This document shows positions 41,801 through 49,971 of a stretch of 64,000 bases of DNA, in pieces. The DNA is from Paracoccus hibiscisoli (GTDB lineage Bacteria; Pseudomonadota; Alphaproteobacteria; Rhodobacterales; Rhodobacteraceae): NCBI RefSeq assembly GCF_005048265.1, contig NZ_SUNH01000017.1, positions 53,742-117,741 of the forward strand, written 5' to 3'. A program made the translations under genes and the position numbers. Numbering within the stretch: position 1 is the stretch's first letter; each line of letters starts with the position of its first letter. Under the pieces are notes generated by a model that was not told the DNA's origin, ran no database searches, and saw nothing but the letters and a program-made list of their open reading frames with translations.

Positions 41801-43380
41801 AAATGGCTCATCGGGCGGTACTGGTTCGACAGGACCGCGGGCGGCGTGTCGTCGCCCATGGACGCGATGGCCTCCTTGGCATCCTCGGCCATGGGGGCCA
41901 GGACATGCTCCAGATCCTCATGCGTGAACCCGGCGGCGGTCTGGCGACGGCGCAGGGCGTCGCCCTGGTACCGCACCACCTCGGGCAGGTCGCGCATGAT
42001 GTCGTTCAGCTCGGTGACCTTCTCGATCCACTCGCCAAAGGGCTGGCTGCCGGCCAGGCGGTCCTTGATCTCGGTGTCGTGATACAGCTTGCCGTCCCAC
42101 ATATCGACCGCGATCATCTGCCCCGGCCCCAACGCGCCCTTTTCGCGCACGCCGGTCTCGTCCACCGGGACCATGCCGACCTCGGACCCCGCGATCAGCA
42201 GATTGTCCCCCGTCACGACATAGCGCATGGGCCGCAGCCCGTTGCGGTCCAGACCGCCACAGACCCAGCGCCCGTCGGTCATGGCCAGCGCCGCGGGGCC
42301 GTCCCACGGCTCCATCACCGCGTTGCAATAGGCGTACATGTCGGCCCAGGCCTTGGGCATGTCGGTCGTGGCTTTGGACCAGCTTTCCGGGACCAGCATC
42401 GTCTTGGTCATCGGCGCGGACCGCCCCGACCGGACCAGAACCTCGAACACCGCATCCAGCGCCGCACTGTCCGACGACCCGGCGGGCACGATCGGCTTGA
42501 TATCCTCGGCCGCGTCGCCGAACGCGGAGGATGCCATGCGGATCTCATGGCTGCGCAGCCAGTTCAGGTTGCCCTTCAGCGTGTTGATCTCGCCGTTATG
42601 GGCCAGCATGCGGAAGGGCTGGGCCAGCCACCACTGCGGGAAGGTGTTGGTGCTGTACCGCTGGTGATAGATCGCGAATGCGCTCTCGAACCGCTCATCC
42701 TTCAGGTCGGGATAGAACTCGGCCACCTGCTCGGCCAGCATCATACCCTTGTAGATGATCGATCGGCAGGACAGCGAACAGAAATACAGCCCCGCGATCT
42801 GGGCGGCGATGGCGGCCTTTTCGATCCGGCGGCGAATCACGTACAGCTCGCGCTCGAACCGGACCTGATCGATGTCCTTCTCGCAGCGGATCAGGATCTG
42901 CTCGATCTCGGGGCGGGTGGCGTTGGCCTTTTCGCCCAGGACACCGGTGTTCACCGGCACGTGCCGCCAGCCATAGATATAATGGCCCATCCGCAGAACC
43001 TCGGATTCCACGATGGTCCGGCAGGCCTCCTGGGCGGCAAAGTTGGTGCGCGGCAGGAACACCTGGCCGACCGCGATCAGCTTGCCCTGATCGGGCTCGT
43101 GACCCGTGCGGCGGATCTGGTCATAGAAGAACGGCACCGGGATCTGCACATGGATGCCCGCGCCGTCGCCGGTCTTGCCATCCGCATCCACCGCGCCGCG
43201 ATGCCAGATCGCCTTCAGCGCGTCGATGCCGTTCTGCACGACCTTGCGGCTGGCCTTGCCGCCCAGATCGACGACAAACCCCACGCCGCAGGACGAATGC
43301 TCGTCCTCCTGGCGGTACAGGCTGTTCTTGTCCATCCACTCGCGGCGGGCTTCCTCGGTGGCTTGCCAATCCATGGTCAT
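38842..43380 (-). CDS. gltB: Glutamate synthase (NADPH), large subunit
   Basis: GOGAT alpha subunit, 1512 residues, converting glutamine and 2-oxoglutarate to two glutamates. The class II amidotransferase begins at Cys31 ([12 protein letters not shown]) after a short propeptide. The FMN-binding synthase domain includes [20 protein letters not shown] and [11 protein letters not shown]. The 3Fe-4S cluster cysteines are in [17 protein letters not shown]. The C-terminal gltB3 domain has GGTIVVRPP and [16 protein letters not shown]. Its start overlaps the stop of a secreted unknown (ATGA). Confidence 0.97.
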   Translation of the reverse strand: [1512 protein letters not shown]

Positions 43381-44084
43381 GATGCGGCCCTTTCCTGCGG
43401 GATCTGCGTCAGCAATTGATCGCAGTCGAATTGTGGGGTTGTGGCTCCGAACCCGGGCTGGCCGGGAAAGAGGAACTGCACGGGGCTGTCGTCGGTCTGC
43501 GTCTGCGCGCCGGTCCAGTCGCTGCCGGTTTCGGTGCCGCCGTAAAAGCGGTTGAACCGGCGGCTGATATACTGGCTGCCCTCGCGGGTGATCAGAACCT
43601 CGCCATCCGCGCTGCGGGTGGTCAGCTGGAACGTGGTGCGCTCCAGCGGCTGGCCGTCGATCTCGACCGTCTCTCCGGTCAGGACGTCGTGGCCCTGATG
43701 ATGCAGGCGCTGGCCGTCATTCGTCTCGGTCCAGAAATCGAAATCGTCGCGCCCGGTCTCCAGCAAGCGCGAGAAACTGGCATGGCTCTCGGCCTGCTCG
43801 ACCAGCCGGTCGATCAGCCCCGAGGCCATGCTCTGGCTCTCGATCCAGCGGGTCTCGGCGTCGATGGTGGACAGGTGATACAGCCCGTCGCGCCCGAAAT
43901 GCGCGCTGCGCTGATGACCCTCGGGGTCGGCCTCGCAGGTGTAATACTGCCCGACCGAACAGCCGCGGTTCTGCACCGTGACATTCAGCGTGCAGCCCGC
44001 GGGCGGCGTGAAACTGGCCGCCCCCGCCTGCCCCGCCGTCAGCATCCCGCCGACCAGGACCAAAAGGGTCAGCATCGCTGCCAT
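43377..44084 (-). CDS. Secreted protein of unknown function inside the glt operon
   Basis: I recognise no family. The product is about 235 residues with an N-terminal hydrophobic stretch (MLTLLVLVGGMLTAGQAGA), so it is exported. The mature part has cysteines CTLNVTVQNRGCSVGQYYTC and a final FDCDQLL, suggesting disulfides. It is otherwise rich in charged and aromatic residues (FNRFYGGTETGSDWTG). The start could be 44084, or 44183 with a long positive N-region. It lies between gltD and gltB, 4-base overlap with gltB, so it is made with glutamate synthase. Its link to GOGAT is unknown. Confidence 0.78.
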   Translation of the reverse strand: MAAMLTLLVLVGGMLTAGQAGAASFTPPAGCTLNVTVQNRGCSVGQYYTCEADPEGHQRSAHFGRDGLYHLSTIDAETRWIESQSMASGLIDRLVEQAESHASFSRLLETGRDDFDFWTETNDGQRLHHQGHDVLTGETVEIDGQPLERTTFQLTTRSADGEVLITREGSQYISRRFNRFYGGTETGSDWTGAQTQTDDSPVQFLFPGQPGFGATTPQFDCDQLLTQIPQERAAS

Positions 44085-44193
44085 GATCCGCGCGCCGTTG
44101 CGCGAAGGGTTAACGGCCTGCGCAGGCACCGTGCGTTGTCGGTGTACGCCCTGTGCACGCCCTGTGACTGGGTTGTGCGCCATCGGTGCGGCC

Positions 44194-45678
44194 TTATTCC
44201 GCCGCGACACGGGCATCGCCCGTCAGATAGGCCGCGATCGAGTCCGCCGCCTCGCGCCCGTCGCGGATCGCCCAGACGACCAGGCTGGCACCACGCACGA
44301 TGTCGCCCACTGCATAGACACCCGGGATCGAGGTCATGTGCGTCTGGAAACTGGCCTTGATCGTGCCCCAGCGGGTGACCTCCAGCCCGTCGACGCCCCA
44401 CAGCTTGGGCAGATCCTCGGGTTCGAAGCCCAGGGCCTTGATGACCAGGTCGGCGGGCTCGTCGTAATCAGCCCCGTCGATCAGTTCGGGGCTCTGGCGG
44501 CCGGTGACGTCGGGCTGACCCAGGCGCATTTTCTGGATGCGAACCGAGGCGATCTGCGGCAGACCATCCACGTCCCGCTCCTGCGCCTCGGCGGCGACGC
44601 CGGTCACATGGCCCGTGAAGGCACCCGGCGCCGAAAGCCACACGAATTCAACGCCTTCCTCCTCGGCATTCTGAACCTCGCGCTGACTACCCGGCATGTT
44701 GGCGCGGTCGCGGCGATACAGGCACTTGACCGATTGCGCGCCCTGCCGGATGGCCGTGCGCACGCAATCCATCGCCGTGTCACCGCCGCCGATGACGACG
44801 ACGCGCTTGCCCTTGGCGTTCAGCTCTCCGTCCTCGAAATCGGGGACGTCATCGCCGAACTCGACCTTGTTGCTGGCGGTCAGATAATCGATCGCGCGGA
44901 CCACGCCGCCATGATCGGCATTGTCGATGTCCAGGTCGCGGGTCTTGTAGACGCCCGTGGCGATCAGCACCGCGTCATGCTTGCCGCGGATCGCGTCAAA
45001 GCTGATATCCTCGCCCACGTTGCAGTTCAGCACGAACTCGACCCCGCCATCGGCCAGCAGCTGGTTGCGACGCATGACCACGTCCTTCTCCAGCTTGAAG
45101 CCGGGAATGCCATAGGTCATCAGCCCGCCCGCGCGGTCGTAACGGTCATAGATCGTGACCTGGAACCCCTGCCGGCGCAGCATGTCCGCCGCCGCCAGGC
45201 CCCCCGGCCCGGCCCCGATGATGCCCACCGATTCCGCCCGCTCCTGCGCGGGCTTGGCGGCCTGAACCCAGCCGTTGTCCCAGGCGGTGTCGGTGATGTA
45301 TTTCTCGATCGCGCCGATGGTGACGGTGCCGTGGCCCGACTGCTCGATCACGCAATTGCCCTCGCACAGGCGGTCCTGGGGGCAGATGCGGCCGCAGATC
45401 TCGGGGAAGGTGTTGGTGGCCTGGCTGACGCGATAGGCCTCCTCGAGCCGCCCTTCGGCGGTCAGGCGCAGCCAGTCGGGGATGTTGTTGTGCAGCGGGC
45501 AATGCGACTGGCAATAGGGCACGCCGCACTGGCTGCAGCGGCTGGACTGTTCGGCAGCCTTCTGGGCGGCAAAGTCGCGATAGATCTCGTGGAAATCCTC
45601 GCTGCGGTCCTGGGCCGAGCGTTTCTCGGGCATCTCGCGCGGGGTCGAGACGAATGTCAGCATTTTTTGCGTGGCCAT
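44194..45678 (-). CDS. gltD: Glutamate synthase (NADPH), small subunit
   Basis: GOGAT beta subunit, 494 residues, which passes NADPH electrons through FAD and 4Fe-4S clusters to GltB. The N-terminal cluster cysteines are CSQCGVPYCQSHCPLHN and CGRICPQDRLCEGNC. The FAD site is VGIIGAGPGGLAAADMLRR and the NADPH site VVVIGGGDTAMDCVRTA. The start at ATG 45678 has GGGAGG upstream. Together with gltB and the secreted unknown it forms the glt unit. Confidence 0.96.
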   Translation of the reverse strand: MATQKMLTFVSTPREMPEKRSAQDRSEDFHEIYRDFAAQKAAEQSSRCSQCGVPYCQSHCPLHNNIPDWLRLTAEGRLEEAYRVSQATNTFPEICGRICPQDRLCEGNCVIEQSGHGTVTIGAIEKYITDTAWDNGWVQAAKPAQERAESVGIIGAGPGGLAAADMLRRQGFQVTIYDRYDRAGGLMTYGIPGFKLEKDVVMRRNQLLADGGVEFVLNCNVGEDISFDAIRGKHDAVLIATGVYKTRDLDIDNADHGGVVRAIDYLTASNKVEFGDDVPDFEDGELNAKGKRVVVIGGGDTAMDCVRTAIRQGAQSVKCLYRRDRANMPGSQREVQNAEEEGVEFVWLSAPGAFTGHVTGVAAEAQERDVDGLPQIASVRIQKMRLGQPDVTGRQSPELIDGADYDEPADLVIKALGFEPEDLPKLWGVDGLEVTRWGTIKASFQTHMTSIPGVYAVGDIVRGASLVVWAIRDGREAADSIAAYLTGDARVAAE

Positions 45679-45742
45679 GGCTGCGCTACCTCCCTGAAAG
45701 GACTTCCGCAACCGCCATAAACCAAGGCGTTTCAGATGAAAA

Positions 45743-45757
45743 GTCAGCAGTGCTGAC
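45743..45757. promoter_or_regulatory. Perfect 15-bp palindrome upstream of gltD
   Basis: GTCAGCA-G-TGCTGAC lies 65 bp before the gltD start in the 149-bp gap after uppP. It is short for a terminator and has no T-run, so it looks more like an operator half-site pair. A second inverted pair, CGGTTTTT (45766-45773) with AAAAACCG (45788-45795), lies just beyond. The regulator is unknown. Confidence 0.4.
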
Positions 45758-45827
45758 CTATTACCCGGTTTTTACCACAAGGCGCGAAAAAACCGCGCAT
45801 GGCGGGCTGTTAATGGGTCAGCATAAC

Positions 45828-46631
45828 TTACCCAAATACCGTAAGCCCAACCATGGCAAGGATTCCAACCGTAATCCGCCACCAAGCGAACAGCGCGTAT
45901 CCGCGCCGCGAGACATAGCCCAACAGCCAGCGGACGACGATCACGCCACTGATCAGCGCGGCCACAAAGCCCACCGCGATGTTGCCCACGGCCGCCGCAT
46001 CCAGAATATCGCGATTCTGCCACAGGTCATAGACAAACGCGCCCAGCATCGTCGGCATCGCCAGAAAGAACGAGAACTCTGCCGCCGACCGCTTGTCCGC
46101 GCCCAGCAGCAGCGCGCCCACGATCGTCGCCCCCGAGCGCGAGACACCGGGAATCATCGCCAGGCACTGGATGAACCCGATCTTGAGTGCCATGGGCAGA
46201 GGGAAATCCTCGGCCCGGTGATACAGCGGCAGGGTGGTGCGCCGATCGACCCACAGCAGCACCAGCCCGCCCAGGATAAGCATGACCGCGATCAGCATCG
46301 GCGTCTCGAACAGCACGGTCTTGATGAAGCCATGCGCCATCACGCCGATGACGACTGCGGGCAGAAACGCCACCAGCACGGCCGCCACGAAACGGCGCGC
46401 GGCCGGGTCGCGCGGGGCATCGGTCAGGATCTGGATGATCCGCCCGGCATAGACGCCCAGAATCGCCAGCAGCGCGCCCAGCTGGATCAGCACCTCGAAC
46501 GAGCGTCCCGGCGAATCAAAGCCCAGGAAATGCCCCGCCAGCAGGATGTGCCCGGTCGACGAGACCGGGATGAACTCCGTCAGACCCTCGAGAACCCCGA
46601 GGATCGCGGCGACGATCGTATTGTGTTCCAT
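45828..46631 (-). CDS. uppP: Undecaprenyl-diphosphate phosphatase
   Basis: Recycles the lipid carrier for peptidoglycan and polysaccharide synthesis (BacA). The 267-residue membrane protein has about eight helices and both family motifs, [14 protein letters not shown] (15-28) and the later [10 protein letters not shown]. The ATG at 46631 shares one base with the stop of the NDUFA9-like gene upstream (TGATG). Confidence 0.95.
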   Translation of the reverse strand: MEHNTIVAAILGVLEGLTEFIPVSSTGHILLAGHFLGFDSPGRSFEVLIQLGALLAILGVYAGRIIQILTDAPRDPAARRFVAAVLVAFLPAVVIGVMAHGFIKTVLFETPMLIAVMLILGGLVLLWVDRRTTLPLYHRAEDFPLPMALKIGFIQCLAMIPGVSRSGATIVGALLLGADKRSAAEFSFFLAMPTMLGAFVYDLWQNRDILDAAAVGNIAVGFVAALISGVIVVRWLLGYVSRRGYALFAWWRITVGILAMVGLTVFG

Positions 46632-47614
46632 CAATGCTCGCGCAGGTTCTTGGCCGAATCCTTGATCGCCTCGTACTGCCCCGAGGGGCGGAAGCGCCAA
46701 AGATAGGAATCGAGGACGGCCCCCGCGGCGGTGGGCTGGATGCCCAGCTCGGCAAAGCCGCGCGCATCGGGCGACACCACATTGTCGGTGCGCAGCAGGG
46801 CCAGCTGGTCGCGGCTCAGCGGGCTGGTGAACAGCCCGCCGGTAACGAACTGCACCACGCCCAGGGCCGTCGCCGCCAGCCGCGCGACGGGAAAGGGCAG
46901 GCCCACCACCAGCTTGCGCCGGCTGACCGAGGTCAGCACCTGGTCGACGATCTGGCGCATGGTCAGCACCTCGGGGCCGCCCAACTCGTAGATGCCGGGG
47001 GCGGCGGCGCCGGTCGCGCCCAGGACGGCGGCCTGGGCCACGTCCTCGACATGGACCGGCTGCATGCGGGTGCGCGCGCCGACGATGGGCATCATCGGAC
47101 CCATGCGGGTCATCCCGGCAAAGCGGTTGTAGAAATTGTCATCGGCCCCGAAGATCACCGAAGGCCGCAGCACGACCGCATCGGGGCGCGCGGCCAGGAC
47201 CGCCGCCTCGCCCCGCGATTTCGACGCGATGTATTTGCTGTCCGAGTCGACGTCGATGCCCAGCCCCGAGATATGGACCAGCCGCCTCACGCCCATCTCC
47301 GCCGACAGGCGGGCGATGTTCTGGGCCCCGTCCTCGAACACCGCCTTGAAGCTGCTCTTGCCCTGGGGGGTCAGGATGTTCACGCAATTGACGGCGGCAT
47401 CGGCCCCCGACAGGGCGGCGCGGACCGACATCTCGTCGCGGATGTTGCACAGGACGGGGACAACCTGCCCCACCGCGCCATAGGTGCGGGTGAACAGCGC
47501 CTCGTCGGGGCGGCGGACGGCGATGCGCACGCGCCAGCCCTCCTTGGCCATCAGCCGGGCCACCTGCCGGCCGACAAAGCCCGATCCGCCAAAGATCGTG
47601 ACCAGTTTTGCCAT
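46631..47614 (-). CDS. Complex I NDUFA9-like NAD(P)-binding protein
   Basis: A 327-residue extended SDR/NAD-epimerase-like protein. It has the cofactor motif [18 protein letters not shown] (5-22), [22 protein letters not shown] with a YxxSK variant, and [19 protein letters not shown]. This is the alphaproteobacterial relative of mitochondrial NDUFA9 (39-kDa accessory subunit of complex I). In bacteria it usually lies apart from nuo genes and its exact role is not settled. GGAGG precedes the ATG at 47614. Co-translated with uppP. Confidence 0.9.
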   Translation of the reverse strand: MAKLVTIFGGSGFVGRQVARLMAKEGWRVRIAVRRPDEALFTRTYGAVGQVVPVLCNIRDEMSVRAALSGADAAVNCVNILTPQGKSSFKAVFEDGAQNIARLSAEMGVRRLVHISGLGIDVDSDSKYIASKSRGEAAVLAARPDAVVLRPSVIFGADDNFYNRFAGMTRMGPMMPIVGARTRMQPVHVEDVAQAAVLGATGAAAPGIYELGGPEVLTMRQIVDQVLTSVSRRKLVVGLPFPVARLAATALGVVQFVTGGLFTSPLSRDQLALLRTDNVVSPDARGFAELGIQPTAAGAVLDSYLWRFRPSGQYEAIKDSAKNLREH

Positions 47615-47767
47615 GGGCGTCTCGCCTCCATCTAATGTGCCGAATGTCGCGTGATCCTTACCCCAAGCGGCGGCCCTGCGGCAAGGCTGCGCAAGGCCGC
47701 AGGCCGTGCTTCGCCCACCCAACCGGGCCGGTGCGAAAAAACTGTCAAGAAAGTTGCACGACCCCCA

Positions 47768-47796
47768 TTGACGCCCCCCTGTACTCGCTTTAATCA
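47768..47796 (+). promoter_or_regulatory. Probable promoter of the leucine tRNA gene
   Basis: TTGACG (47768-47773) is followed by TAATCA (47791-47796) after 17 bases, or by the better TTTAAT (47789-47794) after 15. The tRNA starts at 47813, as expected for a short leader. Confidence 0.55.
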
Positions 47797-47812
47797 GCCG
47801 CTCATACCACCT

Positions 47813-47897
47813 GCCCAGGTGGCGGAATTGGTAGACGCGCACGGTTCAGGTCCGTGTGCCGCAAGGTGTGGAGGTTCGAGTCCTCTCCTGGGCACCA
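47813..47897 (+). tRNA. tRNA-Leu (anticodon CAG)
   Basis: An 85-base class II tRNA. The acceptor stem GCCCAGG pairs with CCTGGGC, and the D-arm contains GGTAGAC. The anticodon stem ACGG/CCGT holds the loop TTCAGGT with anticodon CAG, so it reads CUG. The long variable arm GCCGCAAGGTGT is typical of leucine tRNA, then comes GGAGG-TTCGAGT-CCTCT. The 3' CCA is encoded (47895-47897). Confidence 0.97.
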
Positions 47898-47901
47898 CAA
47901 T

Positions 47902-47942
47902 AAACCCCTCGGAAACCTCGTGTTTCCGGGGGGTTTGCTTTT
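47902..47942 (+). terminator. Rho-independent terminator after tRNA-Leu
   Basis: AAACCCCTCGGAAAC (47902-47916) and GTTTCCGGGGGGTTT (47922-47936) form a nearly perfect 15-bp stem. The loop is CTCGT, followed by GCTTTT. It begins 5 bases after the tRNA. Confidence 0.85.
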
Positions 47943-48028
47943 GCGCCACCCCATTTCCCATCAGCCGACGGTCGGGTCTTTTCATTTCCGCGCGGGTCGC
48001 GTTCCCTTGGCGAAAAAGGGGACGCGCG

Positions 48029-48862
48029 ATGGTGCTGTATCTGGGAATAGACGGCGGTGGCACCGGCTGCCGGGCGGCCATCGCCGATGCGCAGGGGCGC
48101 ATCCTGGGGCGGGGCGAGGGCGGGCCGGCCAATATCAACTCCGACCCTTTCGGCGCGACGGCCAGCGTCCTGGCCGCCACCACCGCAGCCATCGTCCAGG
48201 CGGGGGCTGCGGGGCGCGACCTGATCGCGGTCTTGGGCCTGGCCGGCGGCGGGCAATCGGCCGCCGCCCGCGCGATGGAGGCCCGCCTGCCCTTCGCGCG
48301 CCGTCTGGTGGTCAATGACGCGGTCACGGCGGCACGCGGCGCGCTTGGCCCCGGCGACGGCATCCTGGTCGCGGTGGGCACCGGATCGGTCATGGCCGCA
48401 CAGCGCGGCGGACAGCTGCAGCAGATCGGAGGGCGCGGATTCCTGATGGGCGATGAGGGCAGCGGCGCCGTGCTGGGCCGGACCCTGCTGGCGCAGGCCA
48501 TGCGCGCGGGCGACGGGGTCATCGCCGACACCCCCCTGCTGGCCGCCCTGCGCGAGGAATTCGGCGGGTTCGAGGGCATCATCGCCTTTGGCACGACCGC
48601 CACGCCCGCCCACTTTGCCGCGCTGGCCCCCCGGCTGGTCGGATCGGACGATCCGGCGGCGCGGGCGATTCTGGACGAGGCCACGGCCCAGATCGCGGAT
48701 GCGGTGCGGGTGCTGCAGCGCGGGCAGGATCTGCCGGTGGTCTTCACCGGCGGGCTGGGCCCGGTCTATGCCGAACGCCTGGCAGGCAGCTGTACCGTGC
48801 GGCCCGCCCAGGGCAGCGGCGTGGACGGCGCGCTGGCCATGGCGCGGGCCTTGGCGCCATGA
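48029..48862 (+). CDS. BadF/BadG/BcrA/BcrD-type ATPase, probable N-acetylglucosamine kinase
   Basis: A 277-residue sugar-kinase-like ATPase of the BadF/BadG family. It has the phosphate-1 motif YLGIDGGGTGCRAAIAD, LVVNDAVTAARGAL, GILVAVGTGSVMAA and GFLMGDEGSGAVLG. The ATG at 48029 has AAGGGG upstream; in-frame sequence further upstream includes the tRNA and is not coding. Its stop overlaps nagA (ATGA), which points to GlcNAc phosphorylation before deacetylation. Family members also activate other substrates, so the sugar is inferred from context. Confidence 0.87.
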   Translation: MVLYLGIDGGGTGCRAAIADAQGRILGRGEGGPANINSDPFGATASVLAATTAAIVQAGAAGRDLIAVLGLAGGGQSAAARAMEARLPFARRLVVNDAVTAARGALGPGDGILVAVGTGSVMAAQRGGQLQQIGGRGFLMGDEGSGAVLGRTLLAQAMRAGDGVIADTPLLAALREEFGGFEGIIAFGTTATPAHFAALAPRLVGSDDPAARAILDEATAQIADAVRVLQRGQDLPVVFTGGLGPVYAERLAGSCTVRPAQGSGVDGALAMARALAP

Positions 48863-49941
48863 GCCGCTGCCTGCTGGCCGCGACCCGGCTGTTCGACGGT
48901 GAGGCACTGCTGGACGACATGGCGGTGGTCACCCAAGGCGGGGTGATCCTGGACGTGATCCCGCGCCCCGCTGATCTGCGCCCGCGGGACGGCATCCTGA
49001 TGCCGGGATTCGTCGATCTGCAGGTGAATGGCGGCGCGGGGCTGATGGTCGGCGCGGGCACCGATGCGCAGGCGCTGGCGCGGATCTGCGCGGCGCATCG
49101 CGCCTTGGGCTGCGCGGGCGTGCTGCCCACGCTGATCACCGATACGCCCGCCGTCACCGCCGCCGTGCTGGAGGCGGGCATCCGCGCCACCGGCACGCCC
49201 GGTTTCCTGGGCCTGCACCTGGAGGGGCCGCATCTGGACCCCCGCCGTGCGGGCGCGCATGACCCGGCGCTGATCCGGCCGATGGAGGATGCCGATCTGA
49301 CGCGGCTGATCGCGGCTGCGGCGCATCTGCCCGCGCTGATGGTGACGCTGGCGCCCGAATCGGCCTCGGCCGATCAGATTGCGGCGCTGGCGCAGGCCGG
49401 GGTGATCGTCAGCCTGGGCCACAGCGCCTGCACGCTGGATCAGGCACAGGCGGCCTTTGACGCGGGCGCCCGGGCGGCCACGCATCTGTTCAACGCCATG
49501 AGCCAGATGGGCCATCGCGAACCCGGCCTGGTCGGCGCGGTGCTGTCGGGGGAGGCCCATGCGGGGGTGATCGCGGACGGGGTGCATGTCGATCCGGCGG
49601 CGCTGCGCGTGGCGTTGCGCGCCCGGCCGCACGGACTGTTCCTGGTCAGCGACTGCATGGCGGTGGCGGGCACCCAGATGACGGAATTCACCCTGCAGGG
49701 GCGGGCCATCCTGCGCCGGGACGGGCGGCTGACGCTGGCTGACGGGACGCTGGCGGGGGCGGATCTGCGGCTGGACCGGGCGGTGCGGGGTGCGGTCGCG
49801 GCGGGCGCCGATCTGGCGCGGGCGCTGGCCATGGCGACCTCGGTCCCGGCGGATCTGATCGGCGCGCCTTTGGGGCGGATCGCACCGGGGCGGGCGGCCG
49901 ATCTGATCTGGCTGGATGACAGCCTGACCCTGATGGCGTGA
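48859..49941 (+). CDS. nagA: N-acetylglucosamine-6-phosphate deacetylase
   Basis: Amidohydrolase of 360 residues that removes acetate from GlcNAc-6-P in amino-sugar and cell-wall recycling. It has the metal-site GFVDLQVNGGAG near 50 and the LHLEGPHLDPRRAGAHDPALI loop. Later it has LGHSACTLDQAQAAFDAG, ATHLFNAMSQMGHREPGL and SDCMAVAGTQMTEF. It is directly after a GlcNAc-kinase-like gene. No nagB or transporter is in the window. Confidence 0.95.
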   Translation: MSRCLLAATRLFDGEALLDDMAVVTQGGVILDVIPRPADLRPRDGILMPGFVDLQVNGGAGLMVGAGTDAQALARICAAHRALGCAGVLPTLITDTPAVTAAVLEAGIRATGTPGFLGLHLEGPHLDPRRAGAHDPALIRPMEDADLTRLIAAAAHLPALMVTLAPESASADQIAALAQAGVIVSLGHSACTLDQAQAAFDAGARAATHLFNAMSQMGHREPGLVGAVLSGEAHAGVIADGVHVDPAALRVALRARPHGLFLVSDCMAVAGTQMTEFTLQGRAILRRDGRLTLADGTLAGADLRLDRAVRGAVAAGADLARALAMATSVPADLIGAPLGRIAPGRAADLIWLDDSLTLMA

Positions 49942-49964
49942 CCGGCCCCCGTGCGGGGGCCGGT
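49941..49964. terminator. 10-bp hairpin between nagA and the TRAP operon
   Basis: ACCGGCCCCC (49941-49950) pairs perfectly with GGGGGCCGGT (49955-49964) around GTGC. It lies between two convergent genes and has no T-run. It is a likely shared transcript end. Confidence 0.5.
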
Positions 49965-49971
49965 CCAGGTT

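Noticed and set aside
38698..43419. Very long open frame (1573 codons) antisense to gltB
   Set aside because: It mirrors gltB on the other strand, is rich in His/Arg/Gln with no domain, and is expected from high GC codon bias.
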